From Owenia fusiformis (taxonomy: Eukaryota > Annelida > Polychaeta > Sabellida > Oweniidae), in NCBI GenBank assembly GCA_903813345.2, contig CAIIXF020000007.1:24975564-25039563 (forward strand): a DNA stretch of 64,000 nt. The letters run 5' to 3'. How positions within the stretch are numbered: the first letter of the stretch is position 1; each line of letters starts with the position of its first letter. Positions 22,901-34,510 of the stretch are shown in pieces. The position numbers were made by a program, and so were the translations under genes. The notes beneath the pieces are model-generated. The model was not told where the DNA came from and did not search any database. It was given only the letters and a program-made list of their open reading frames with translations.

Positions 22901-25900
22901 CAACCTTCATCTCTCGTTTCAACTTTGACAGATGGTATTTTTCCAGGTCTTCACTTTTACTTCTTCCTCCAATGCGCACAATACCTTCTTTACAGAATTT
23001 ACTTATCCCTTCTACAAACTGGTCCAGGGCGTGGTTCGTGTAGCAGACGATTAGAATAGGGGACAGACTATTGGTAACTCTTTCTTCGGTCATTAGTTTC
23101 GACCAGACGTCCCGATTATGTAATAGTATTTCAACTATTTTTAACCCAAGGTAAGTCTTGCCTGTTCCAGGTGGGCCTTGGATAATGACAAATTCATTCC
23201 TCAGCGCCATCTGAAGAGCTTTGTACTGTGACTCATCAAGATTCATTTCTTCAAGTGTTGGCCAGTCTTTCTCATCGAGGATACACAAAGGTGGCAGTTT
23301 CGATACCTCTTTTAGCTCCTCTATTTTCTTCTTTAACCGTAAATAGGCTGGTGATCCCAGTGACGATTCCTTCAATCGGTTTTCATACGTAGCAACCGCC
23401 ATATCAGTCGATGATCTCTCCTTTCTAATATTTTCAGGTAGAAATGGCAAAAGGTCATACTTGTCATTTTCCGGAATCCTGAGGTATTCAGGTGGCTGGA
23501 CTTCCCTCTCACATTTTACAATATATCGTTGAAATGGAAAAGATGGTTGGATTTTTTGCAGTGCCACCAGGACATGTTTGTATGCCTCAAAGTAAGCTGA
23601 TGTTTCAATCATCGTGAATTCTCTGTCAAATGGCATCTCTGCAATCTCATCATGGCTATGCTCAAATCTGACTTGGATACGCCCCTCTTTTAGTTGCTCG
23701 TTATCTCGGTTAATAACAGTGGCAAATATCAGCGTTTGGAAACCGTCATCTGACAGACACAACAAAGAACCATAGATGAGGCGTTTAGAATGAGTCCAGT
23801 TGATACGCCTGAGTCTTGACGAGTCGAATTGGATATCATGTAGTATCCCATCCTCACCACACAGTGGAGTCCGGATTTGCACTCGGTTATACACGCGGAT
23901 GTCTTGGAACCTTTTCTTGCCAGGGACACTCGATAGGTTGGTGTATTCTTGTATGCCATTCCTCAAAGGCGACACAAAGTCTTCCCTGAGGAGACGATAT
24001 TGAACATCAAGGTAATGGTCCAGGTCATCATACTTCCCTTTAGTCTTGATAGGACGGAGGTATGTTTCGTGTTTAGGGTAGATATCATCTAATGTTGGGA
24101 AAATACTGTATTGTTTAAAATCATCAGGTGGTCCCTTGTTTTCTTTTTTCCCTCCATGTTTCATTTGTCTCTGTAACAGATTATCGCGTAGTTCGACTGC
24201 TTCTTTAAGTTTCCCTTGAAGGTCTTCTGAATCGTTCAGGTTTGTATGTCTCTTCACTACTTCAGACAGGGTGCTTAGACATGAATTGACTTTGATGAAA
24301 CTCGAAGGCATGCTTGTCATTAATTCCAGTAAAAGTTTCAGGGTGTTTTGCAGACAATCAATGGTAGCCTTGTTGATCTCTCCGTCTTGTGAAATCATGA
24401 TCAGATAATACGGGAAGGAGTCATTCAGAAACGTGCTGTTTTGGATCGTATCAAGTAGATTCAATAATATCTCATCGGGTACCAAGCGATTGATTGCCGT
24501 ATCTATTGAAGTAAGAAGAGTTTCAATCATTTTCGTGTCTGAGATCTTGGAATTGAGAAGCTGTTTGAATCCATTTCTCTCGTGGCTGAGCCAGAGGACA
24601 AAAGCGTTGACATCATCATTTTTCGAACTAAGCATTCTTTGGAGCTTCCATAGGGTCAGGTTCCCCTGGTGACGGGATGGCCCTTCTCGATGACCCCTAA
24701 AAATATTACACACCCTGAAACTCTATGGGAAATGTTCTAGGATAAAACGTGACATTATTTTCTTAAACTGATCAGTGGTACAATTGGGCCTTTTTAAAAC
24801 TCATTTAAAATCAAAACTCATTTAAAATCAGATGATTTGAAGGTTTTAAACACGAGTCATACAGTAGGATATGTGACTTATTTCTTGACATTGTTAGATG
24901 TTGATATAATACTTTATTTTACATTGCAGCATAAACACACTTCTAGAGTAAACGGAAAGCATGAATGCTATTAAATCAATTTTTAAGAATGATACAAATT
25001 GATTAAGCGTTGATTAAGTTATGTTGTTATGTTATGTTATGTTGTTATGTTATGTTATGTTATGTTATGTTATGTTATGTTATGTTATGTTATGTTATGT
25101 TGTAATTAAGAAATATAGACTGAAGAGCAGGGCTACTAGTTTCGAAAGCTTTTGTGCCTAGACCTAAGGGGTGTATTCGAAACTAGTAGCCCTGCTCTGA
25201 GGTATATATTACGATTCGAACATGAAAACTCACCAGAATATTCCAAAATCGTCAATTTCGATGTTCATTTCCACTTTTTTCATTTCTACTTCCGGTTGAG
25301 CGTTTGGCTGTTCCAATTTGTTTACTTACCTCCTGACTCCGACTTAAGTTTTTCATTGACATTTCGGCCTATTTTATTGGTTTCACGCATATCTACTACA
25401 TTGATAATTATTGAGATTACAGTTTACAAATGCTCCGACAGAAAATTTTGGCTCCGGACAATTTCTCCCTGCCATTTTGAATTTTGCAGACGAGAGGGGG
25501 ATGCGAAAAGAACGGAACGGCATAAACTGACCAATGAGTGCACTGAACGAAACACTTAGTACATAGCCGGGGAATTGATCTCGAATATAACCCAGCTGAA
25601 GCACTGACTTTGTTCACAGTTTATAGAAGGCATGGATACAGTCATGTTCGAATGTTTTTTATGTTATGTTATGTTATGTTATGTTATGTTATATTATGTT
25701 GTGTTGTTTTATGTTATATTTATTTTCATATTATAATTATTCCAATTTGCATAACAAGGTATGCACAAGACGCTGGGCGTATACTGTTCAGTTTACACCA
25801 CATTCCATATTATATGATGATATTAGATGTATGTGGAAAGGAGAAGTGATTTTAAAGAAGAGTTAAACAAAGACAAAGTAGAAGACATAATGATGTTTAT

Positions 25901-26922
25901 ATTTACTCCGTTCCATACTCTTGATAGTTCTACTTTTATTGATTTTTCACCAAATTTGTTTTAAAACCTATATATATCAAGTTCTTTCGAAAATGTATTT
26001 TTATCATTCAATGCAATAGTGTTGAACTCGTAAAATGCAGTGAATCAATTAAAAACCTTCTTAGATTCAAATGTTGTATGTGGAGACATCAAAATGAAGT
26101 TGTGCAGGAAAAAATGTATAATATGTAGATGGAATTTGGTCACGATTTGACGATCTATTGGTGATATAAGTTTTTTTTAATAAAGGTAACATGAATTACT
26201 GGGAATATATTGTAATCTAGTCTTTACTCTAATGACTTTTAACAAAAATATTGGACCATGCTTTGCTACCACCTACCAATCGGGAAAAATGTACAGTCGA
26301 ATTTTTTGTTAAGTGGCTGACATGTGTTGATAAGAGTGAGGGAAATAATTGTATACGACAAACAAAAAACAATATTTTGATCATACTAGAAGAAGAATAT
26401 TGAATGTAATGTAAAGATTTTGGTCTATTTTTATCATCCATAGACATAGACATAGTAGTTTCTGTCCCTGAAGCTGGTTACATATATAGCAAATCCCGGC
26501 ATTTTGGAAAATTGCTTCACTTGAATATCTAATACTTTAAAAATCAAATGTTAAAAAGACTAATTTCACATATTTTTGGATGAGAAACATAATTACCTTT
26601 GTCCGACATGAAAATGTCTATCATTTTGTGACTGGCCACTCGAGCGATATGAGCCTCCTCGATGGGATGGTCCCTCTTCCTCTCTGTTGGGATGCCCATT
26701 GCCTCTGTTGTATGAGGTAAATGGTCGATGGTTCCCTCTTTGATTCGAGCCTCCCCTGCCTCGGAATGGCTGTCGCAAATCGTCGCCCGATTGCCTAATG
26801 GGGGAATCAAGATCGGATTCGGAAAGACGCATTGTGCAATGTTGACGATGGTCTTTGTCGCTATTTGGCCTCTCTCGATGTCCATAGTCCCTTCTCTGTT
26901 GATGACCCTGCCTCTGGGCCAT
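16712..26922 (-). CDS. ZNFX1: ZNFX1-like NF-X1 zinc-finger RNA helicase (3' end unresolved)
   Basis: Five exons, minus strand: 26597-26922 (Arg/Gly/His-rich N-terminus, starting MAQRQGHQQRRDYGHRERPN), 18800-24696 (helicase and zinc fingers), 17714-17908, 17276-17449 and 16712-16903. Phases 2, 1, 1, 1 fit at each junction. About 2261 residues are read; vertebrate ZNFX1 is about 1900. Family knowledge: ZNFX1 is an SF1 helicase that binds RNA, acts as an early antiviral double-stranded RNA sensor in mammals and in small-RNA inheritance in nematodes. The exons after the helicase encode Lys-, His- and Gln-rich sequence. After exon 5 the frame either reads through the donor to a stop at 16641 or splices to an unidentified exon. 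Confidence 0.88.
17276..17449 (-). CDS. ZNFX1-like exon 4: His/Gln-rich tail
   Basis: 58 codons, phase 1-1, encoding GPGEVVGIGARAKTH then a His/Gln/Gly-rich stretch (HQGHHGHKDTHSQHHGYQPG). Low-complexity, likely disordered. No domain recognised. Confidence 0.65.
17714..17908 (-). CDS. ZNFX1-like exon 3: completes an RZ-like zinc finger
   Basis: 65 codons, phase 1-1. Joined to exon 2 it reads WMLCFKGH then VWKTSNDVTDCPTCKADG, a C-x3-H ... C-x2-C pattern like the RZ-type finger at the C-terminus of ZNFX1 proteins. The rest is Lys-rich. The finger is only complete after splicing, which supports the junction. Confidence 0.75.
18255..18650. mobile_element. Partial tandem-repeat element, two units of about 162 bp
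   Basis: The units begin ggacggaaa-tccaaaatgg at 18305 and 18467, each with cagaatgcccaaaaacta and tggcttgaaacctgtagacaag phrases, and end with a cgcccgcccgc tail near 18620. The same unit recurs four times at 35315-35960. It lies just downstream of the 5.9 kb exon, in intron 2 of the ZNFX1-like gene. Confidence 0.75.
18800..24696 (-). CDS. ZNFX1-like exon 2: ARM-like region, SF1 helicase, NF-X1 fingers
   Basis: A single 5.9 kb exon from a TTTTAG acceptor to an AAAG/GTGAGT donor. Order, with approximate protein positions: helical N-terminal region; YDDLDHYLDVQYRLLREDFV near 320; Walker A GPPGTGKT near 614; VCYTNHALDQF; Walker B-like VVVEEAAEV near 990; GDHKQLRPN and QHRMRPEI; DNYQGEEN and VALSRAK near 1200; then about ten Cys/His-rich NF-X1-type fingers from about 1270 to 1800 (for example CGHTCGGTC and CGHKCTKPC); a charged helical C-terminal region. 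The helicase motifs are all present and the frame has no break. Placement of all domains on one exon is notable. Confidence 0.95.
25018..25105. repeat. Pentanucleotide microsatellite (TATGT)n
   Basis: About 17 units of ttatg/tatgt with a few one-unit irregularities. A second shorter run of the same motif is at 25656-25710. Confidence 0.95.
25124..25198. repeat. Perfect 23-bp inverted repeat, 29-bp loop
   Basis: Arms 25124-25146 and 25176-25198 are exact reverse complements (agagcagggctactagtttc plus gaa). It could form a stable hairpin in the primary transcript; it may also be a tiny foldback element. Confidence 0.85.
25656..25710. repeat. Second pentanucleotide microsatellite, imperfect
   Basis: Repeats of ttatg with interruptions (ttata, ttgtg), the same motif and strand as 25018-25105. 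Confidence 0.85.
26597..26922 (-). CDS. ZNFX1-like exon 1: RG-rich N-terminus
   Basis: Starts at ATG 26920-26922 and ends in phase 2 at CAAAG/GTAATT, which fits exon 2 (one base then GGT CAT). The 108 residues are rich in Arg, Gly, His, Gln and Ser, like the disordered N-terminus of vertebrate ZNFX1; no folded domain is visible. Confidence 0.8.
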
Positions 26923-27599
26923 TGTAATAAGTTGTCACTTAGATGAGTATGCGTGACCCACAAACATGTGACAACTGCGTAGTGCGTCTGAAAAAACGTA
27001 TGTATAGTAATAGATCATTGGATAAAACCATTTTTAACCACGAGCAAGACATTCTTGTTGCATGATATAGGCCCTTAACTATACTGCCATCTCTTTTTGA
27101 TCAATGATCAATGGTCGATGGACGCGCCATAATAAATCAATGAAAAATAGATAAAAAATAAATAAAGACTGCGTCCAACCGTTTTGCAGGAGATTGCCTT
27201 GCTTGCCTCGTAGCTTAGCCTTGATACATTTGACTTTATACAATATGTAGAGGTAACACACGGTGCCCACAATCTGCGCGCCCATACTACATGTACTAGG
27301 CACGCAGTTTGAAGCATATTTCAAAATGGAAGACAGGGAGGACACGAATTACTCGGGGTGGAAAATTTTCTAAGAGGCTCCGTTAAGGAAAAAATGACTT
27401 TATGAGCTGGATGGAATTTCTGTGTATTTTTTATTCTATTAGGGTGTCCTGCATAAAGGATTTCGCCTGCGAAGCATATAACTCTTGCGAACATATCTAA
27501 ATACTGGTCCGAAGAAGACATACCTTGAATTTTTTAGAAAAAATTGGCTAAAAATGGAAACTACAAGAAGTCAAAATGTTCAACTCAAACAAAGTTGTA

Positions 27600-29060
27600 G
27601 CTATTCTATATCAATATTTTGTGTTATGTAAGGTTTCTCAGATGTTTCAATACCTTCATTAGTATACTTGTGTCTAGAAATGTGACATTTAAGGACAAAA
27701 TTTGGCATTTTTATTCATTTTCGCTTTCAGCATTAACATATAGTTCCTTATATCTCGAGTTTAATGCTGACTGGTTGTTGCATTTTTGATTAAATCTGTG
27801 CTTGTACATATGTTCTTCCATTTAAGGTGTAGAAAATGTATAGTGGACAACCATTGTTCATATGAGAGCTTTCAGATCTCCCCTACCCCATTTATTATGG
27901 AAAATTACTGAAAAATATGAAAAAATAAAATAACTTGAAATTATAAACTTTAACAAAGTTGTAGCTATTCTATGTCAATATTATGTGTTATTTAATGTTT
28001 TTAAGATATTTCCGAACCTATAGCGGTATACAAGTGGCTAGAAATGAGACATTTAAGGACAAAACTTGGCATTTTTTTTATCATTTTCGCTTTCAGCAGT
28101 AATATATAGTTCCTCATATCTTGAGTTTTATGCTGTCTGATTGTTGCATTTTCAATCAAATCTGTTCTTGTGCATGTCTTCTTCCATTTAAGGTATAGAA
28201 AATGTATAGTAGACAAACAATGTTCATATTAGAGCTTTCAGATCTCCCCTACCCCATCAATTATGGAAAATAAACGAGAAATATAAAAAAATAAAATAAC
28301 TTGAAATTATAGACTTTCATAAAGTTGTAGCTATTTTATTATCAATATTATGTGTTATTTAATATTTTTAAGATTTTTCAGAACTTTTATTGGTATTCAA
28401 GTGGCTAGAAATGAGACATTTAAGGACAAAACTTGGCATTTTTTAATCAATGCTGCTTTCAGCAGTAACATATAGATCCTCATATCTTGAGTTTTATGCT
28501 GACTGGTTGATACATTTGGGATTAAATCTGTTCTTGTACATGTTTTATTCCATTTAAGGTACTGAAAATGTATAGTAGACAAACAATGTTCATATTAGAG
28601 CTTTCAGTTCTCCCCTACCCCATTTATTAGGGAAGATGACTGGAAAATATAAAAAATAACTTCAAACTACCAGTATAAACTTTAACAAAGATGTAACTAT
28701 TCTTTATGTGTTATTGATTGCTATAATTAATGTTTCAGGACCTTCATTAGTATTCTAGTGTAGAGAAATTAGACATTTAAGAACAAAATTTGGCATTTTT
28801 CATCATTTCCACTGTTAGCAATAACATATAGTTCCTTATATCTTAAGTTTTATGCTGATTGGTTGATGGATTCTTGATCAAATCTGTTCTTTTGCCTGCC
28901 CATTTTGATTTAAGGTATTTAAAAATGTATATTGGAAAGCCTGTCATTATATTAGAGCTTACATATCTCGGAGCCCATTTATTTTGAAAAAATAACCAGA
29001 AATATAAAAACCAAACAATTTCAAAGTATAGACTTTAACAAAGTTGTCGCTATTCTAGAT
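27600..29060. repeat. Tandem array of four ~365-bp units, left arm
   Basis: Each unit contains, in order, aaggacaaaatttggcattt, a ctttcagcattaacatatag phrase, a gtactgcccc-like ctcccctaccccatttatta phrase and gtagctattcta. Units start near 27600, 27960, 28320 and 28680, with increasing divergence rightward. Confidence 0.85.
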
Positions 29061-29565
29061 CAATACTATGTATTATTTGATATTTTTCAGATGTGTCAGG
29101 AACTTCATGAGTATACAAGTCTAAAAATTAGACATTTAAAGTTGAGTTGCAAATGGGGCGGGTATTCTCTATCTTTGTCCATTGGGCTTTTCTGGTTATG
29201 ATATGTTGCAAACTGCTCATGAATCTATGCAATGTATAGTACAATACTAGTACTTGGAATATATTTAAAAATAATGGGGTATAGTACTGTGATAATTATA
29301 ACCAGTGATCAAGCCATATTGGTTGAATTCCCTCATATCAAATGCAATGTTGTCAAATGCTTGGTGATTTCCATATTACACCTAAGGGTGGTGTAATTAG
29401 GAAGTTCATGATAGATATTGGGCTTGGGGATATTTTGGTAAATGTAAACATTGTGAAATGAAGAACAGCCAACAAGATGATTTTGGAAAGGATTACAAAA
29501 TGGTAAAGCTGTCTTTGGTTTGTGAAGCAATGTTCTGTATCTCTAAAATGGGATGAATTTCACTT

Positions 29566-29769
29566 ATGGCAGAGCTGCTATTGAACTTTGCAAAACTGAT
29601 AGTTGCAACTTATCTATCAAATACTGATCATGAAGAAGTTGACACTCTCCTTGTCTATTACAGTGCTGCAGACAAGACAAAGGAGTTCAATGTTGAGAGA
29701 ATTTGTATTCAGTCTGATGATACAGAATGTTGCTTGCAAAGAAGGATGAGAGTTAAAAAGAGCTCTTAA
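29566..29769 (+). pseudogene. Fragment of a transposon-like protein
   Basis: 67-residue frame with SNTDHEEVDTLLVYYSA followed by a segment containing IQSDDTECC. This resembles the HEEADT...S-DTDV pattern I recall from repeat-associated proteins in invertebrate genomes. No intact neighbour frame. Low certainty. Confidence 0.3.
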
Positions 29770-30129
29770 AGTTTCTTATGTCCTTCAAGGTAGCATTCTA
29801 AATTACTATATGAATCTCAAAGTGCAATACCTATTTGAAGATATATCAAAGAAGGGTGTCTTGTACCAGTACTCACAAACAAACCTTCGTAGCAACACAA
29901 GAAACATATGTCCTTGGCAATTCGCAAATGTAAAATGGCAAAAGGCAGCGAAAATTGCTATACAAAGTTTCTAGTCAAGGGTGTATTGCTACTTGTCCAT
30001 GTGGCAATAAACAACATAGTGCACATCGTTGGACAATATTTAAGGATGAGTTTCTCAGAACTATAAAAATTATTTAGAGATCTTACATATCTGAATAGCT
30101 TGTGGTGTCATGAGCAACTTAGACCTTTA

Positions 30130-30250
30130 AAATGCTTCCTAGTCAACTGGTACCCAAGACAAGTCGTACCCAAGGTAACTGGTACCCAAGACAACTCGTA
30201 CCCAAGATAACTGGTACCCAAGACAACTCGTACCCAAGTTATTTCCAGTA
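30130..30250. repeat. Short tandem repeat of a ~24-bp unit
   Basis: Repeats of aactggtacccaagacaa and ctcgtacccaag alternate about four times. The inverse phrase is at 32650-32705, in the opposite half of the giant element. Confidence 0.8.
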
Positions 30251-30668
30251 TTATGGGTGCATATTAGGAAAACAAATTGAGTTTGTATAATTATGTTTTC
30301 ATGTTATAATGTGACTCAAATAAGCCTCAATATTTTTTTGAATTTAGAAGACATTTTTTCTCAATGGATTAAGTAAAGCATTTTGATTTAACTTGAATCA
30401 CCTTTTTACTAATAAAACAAGTGCTTGAAGTGCTTGTTCACAACATTTCTTGCCAAACATATATATAAATAAATATAATTACAACAGTGACTTTTCTACA
30501 AATGAATCAAACAATTAATTTGAGCATTTTGAGAAAGTTTAAAGGAAGTTTAATCTGTTAATTTTTTTGGATTATGCACATGCATACTAAGTGTAATAAT
30601 ATATCATGTATGAATAAGTACCAAAATAATATTTGATATTAATATTATACTACATTATTACTTGTATA

Positions 30669-31928
30669 CAGTAAAACCTGTCTAATCCGAACACCCATGG
30701 GACCAGCTAAAAGCGTTCAAATTGGCAGGTGTTCAAATTTCGAGGATTTTGTTGGTAATTTTCATTGTTCAGTGCACTATATTGAACACTTAATACTAGT
30801 AAGTCAGAAAACAATACATGTTGTTGATGAGTTAATTCTACAATAGACCTATAGCCTATATGCTATGTTTTATTTATATTTTGAACAATTTCATCATTTT
30901 AGTAAAAATAACTCTTATATTTTGGCAAAAACTTTGTAATACACTGTAAAAGTATATGATAGTCTCGTACGAAATCTTATGCTTATCAAATGGCTTATCC
31001 CATATTATGGTTATATAGCACTGCTTTACTTTTGCTTGAAAAAAAGTCCTTCATTGTTTTTTGTTTCTTGGCACTTTTAGCATTAGCAATATTTGAGTAG
31101 ATATCCTCTTCAAGTAAAAATAATTTTTCATGAGTGTTCATTCGAGATGATGTATAATCCTTCAAAATATCAAGGGCATTAAGGATGTCAGATGTATGCG
31201 AATATTACGAAGTTGGTTTTTTCTCTTTCTCATGATATAATCGTGTCTGCAAATGGCGTCTGTGTTGTCTTTGTGATTATAAAACATTTACTGATTGAAT
31301 CTTAGCTATCATAACAGGCCCATGGGATATAAAACAGTTAAGACCTGTTCATAATCCAAATCAAAAACATCCAGTTAATTTACAATAAGGATAAACCAAT
31401 TATCTCCCAGACTCTCACCTTTCTCTTAATCCAAATCAAAAACATCCAGGTGATTTCCAATAATTATAAATCAATTATCTTCTTGATTCACACCTTTCTC
31501 TTAATCCAAAAATAAAACATTCAGTTCTTTTCTAATAGGATAAACCAATTAACTCCTGTATTCACACCTTTCCAAAACATCCTGTTGTTTTCCACAAATT
31601 AGGGATGTCACTGAGACTAAATAAGTTAATTAGGACGATTGGTTCTTTGATTGCATTTGTATATATGTAAAGATAAATAACAACTATAGCATTGACTCAA
31701 TATGTAGCTATTATTGAGATGTCCAGACATTTGATTTCTGATAAAAATGTTCAGATTAGACAGGTCACTTTTTCAAATCTGGTTGTTCACTGTTCAAATT
31801 AGGAGGTGTTCAGATTTCAAGGTTTTTTAACATGGGAGTCAATGGGAGGAAAAAATGGGACCGAAAAAAAGTGTTCAAATTGGAAGGTGTTCGGATTAGC
31901 CAGGTGTTCAGATATACAGGTTTTACTG
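30669..31928. mobile_element. pogo/Tigger-like non-autonomous element, 1.26 kb
   Basis: The left end cagtaaaacctgtctaatcc is mirrored by the right end acaggttttactg, directly flanked by TA on both sides (30667-30668 and 31929-31930), the Tc1/mariner-pogo signature. Subterminal copies of ttcaaattggcaggtgttca repeat in both ends. No transposase frame. Confidence 0.82.
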
Positions 31929-32321
31929 TACTATTATTATATTATTCAAAATATTTTATTGCTAAATTTCATGAATATGACTTCTGATAATATGAAATCC
32001 TAGACAAATAGATTATCTGTTTAATAAGAAATTAGGCCCAAGATTTGATGAATCAATACATTTATAATAATACCATCTTCCAAGATGAATTAAATCTGAC
32101 ACTTGTTCCAAACACTCATAAACATACAATATTTAAAAAAATGATTATGAATGTGTGGAATAAACATATATCTCTTCACTCGAACATCCAATATAAAATA
32201 ATAGTCAAAATAAATTGACACTCAAAGCTCAAAATGTTACAAAATTATATCAATTTCTTCTGAAAATTCTTCAAACTTCTGAACAGTATGTTACAGTTAT
32301 AATATGTATATCTTTACACAT

Positions 32322-32616
32322 CAGGGGCGGATCTGGGAACCAACAAGGGGGGGGCCCAAATTTCAGGTCAGAGAAAAAAATTTTGGGCCCCTAAAAGGCA
32401 AAAGTGGGCCCAAATTTTGAGGCCCATTTTCTTCAAAATTTGGCCTGAATTTAAAAAATAAGGCCTTAAAAGGCCCAGTAATGACCAAAAAGGCTGACTT
32501 TTTGGGGCCTTAAGGCCTTTTTTGGCCCAAAAATTTTTTTGGGCCCAATTTTTTTTTTCTGGGCCAACCCAAGGGGGGGGCCCGGGCCCCCAGGCCCCCC
32601 CCCCTAATCCGCCAGT
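32322..32616. mobile_element. hAT-like G/C-run MITE, about 295 bp
   Basis: Starts caggggcggatctggg with a G-run and ends with a C-run then taatccgccagtg, the inverse. The interior is mostly self-complementary gggcccaaattt phrases. The termini resemble CAGGGGCGGATC hAT-type ends; the flanks share only cacat. Confidence 0.65.
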
Positions 32617-33179
32617 GCACATTCCCAGTCCAACACTTGATTCAAAACAAAATATATGCTTGGGTACGACTTGTCTTGGGTACCAGTTGACCAGTTACCT
32701 TTAAAATGACTTAAATGCAGCTCTAACATAGAACCAGGGAGATTTGAAAATCAGGCTGTTGCTGGATTAAGTTCAAGAGTTGTGAACAATCATGTCTATA
32801 TAAAGACATATCCTTTGATTCATATGAGAGTAAACTGCGAAATTACAAAATTATTTCGCACTATGCTATTTTTGAGTAATCTTTTAAAAATATAGTAGTG
32901 TAGTAATTTTATCTCTAATATGTATATTTGTGTTTAAAACACATTTTCCATGCTTTGAAGATAACAAGACACATTGTTGAATATATATGATCTAAAATAT
33001 GTCAACTAATCACCATTCAACTAAAAATATAAACAACTATTGCTGAAAGTGAAACATTGGTCATTTTGCCCATTTATGTGTCATTTTTTGATTTTAGTGT
33101 GCTAAAAAATATGCTAAACTTTTGAAAAGTTTAAGAATATTATCATGCAATAATACAATTTGTGTTGGTTTTCTCATTT

Positions 33180-34510
33180 AATGGTGGAGGGCAGATCTAA
33201 AACCTCTAATAAAAACATTCGTTGTCTTACATACATTTTCTTTAAGTTAAATCAGAGAAGACAGATTCAATAAAAAACATTTATGAATCTATCATCAAAG
33301 AATTATAATTGTGGAAAATTATATGCTACTGCTAAATGCAGAATGCTAAAAATGCCAAATTTTAGACACATGTATAATCAAATGAAGGTTACATTAAATA
33401 ATACATAGTATCGATAGAGAATAGCTACAATTTTGTTAAAGTTGATGATTTGAAATTACTTTTTCATTTACATAAATGGGGCAGGGGAGACATGAAAGCT
33501 ATAATATCAACATCGGTTGTCCAATATACATTTTCTATATCCTAAATGGAAGAAGACATGTACAAGAACAAATTTGACTAAGAATGCACCAACCAGTCAG
33601 CATTAAACTCAAGATATAAGGACCTATATGGTATTGCTGAAAGCTAAAATGGTCAAGAAAGCCATGTTTTGTCCTTAAATGTCTCATTTCTAGGCACTAG
33701 TTTACCAATAAAGGTTCTGAAATATCTTAAAAACATTAAATAACACATAATATTGATATAGAATAGCTACAACTTTATTAAAGTTTATAGTTTCAAGTTA
33801 TTTTATATTTTCATATTTTTCTTATATTTTTCATGATAAATGGGGTAGGGGAGATCTGAAAGCTCTAATATGACCATTGGTGGTCCACTATACATTTTCT
33901 ATACCTTAAATGAAAGAAGACATCTACAAAAATAGATTTTTTTACAATTGCAACAACCAGTAAGCATATAACTCAATATATGAGGAACTATATGTTACTG
34001 CTGAAAGCTAAAATGATTTTAAAAAATGCCAAGTTTTGTCCTTAAATGTCTCATTTCTAGGCACTAGTATACCAATAAAGGTTCTGAAATATCTGAAAAA
34101 CATTAAATAATACATAATATTGATATAGAATAGCTACAACATTGTTAAAGTTTATAAATTCAAGTTATTTTATATTTTCATATGTTTCAGTAATTTTTCA
34201 TAATAAATGGGGTAGGGGAGATCTGAAAGCTCTAATATGACCATTGGTGGTCCAATATACATTTTTTGTATCTTAAATGGAAGAAGACATGTACAAGCAC
34301 AGATTTAATCAAAATTGCAACAACCAGTCAACATTAAACTCAAGATATAAGGAACTATATGTTACTGCTGAAAGCGAAAATGATCAAAAATGCCAAATTT
34401 TGTCCTTAATTATCTTATTTCTAGACACTAGTACACTAATGAAGGTCCTTAAACATCTGAAAAACATTAAATAATACATAGTGTTAATATTAAATAGCTA
34501 GAGTTTTGTT
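33180..34510. repeat. Tandem array of ~365-bp units, right arm (inverted)
   Basis: The same unit as 27600-29060 in reverse orientation, three to four copies, recognised by taaatggggtaggggagatc and aaatgccaagttttgtcctt. Confidence 0.85.

Larger units (their letters stand above)
24697..26596. other. Intron 1 of the ZNFX1-like gene
   Basis: 1.9 kb without exon evidence. It holds ATGTT-type microsatellites at 25018-25105 and 25656-25710 and a perfect 23-bp inverted repeat between them. Confidence 0.6.

Noticed and set aside
27321-27521. Host gene starting MSSSDQYLDM, two copies (also 34577-34795)
   Set aside because: The copies are mirror images in the arms of a large repeat, change without preference for silent sites, and end in unrelated sequence.
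27600-29060. CRISPR-like array
   Set aside because: Units are ~365 bp, diverged, without constant repeat and unique spacer structure, and the genome is eukaryotic.
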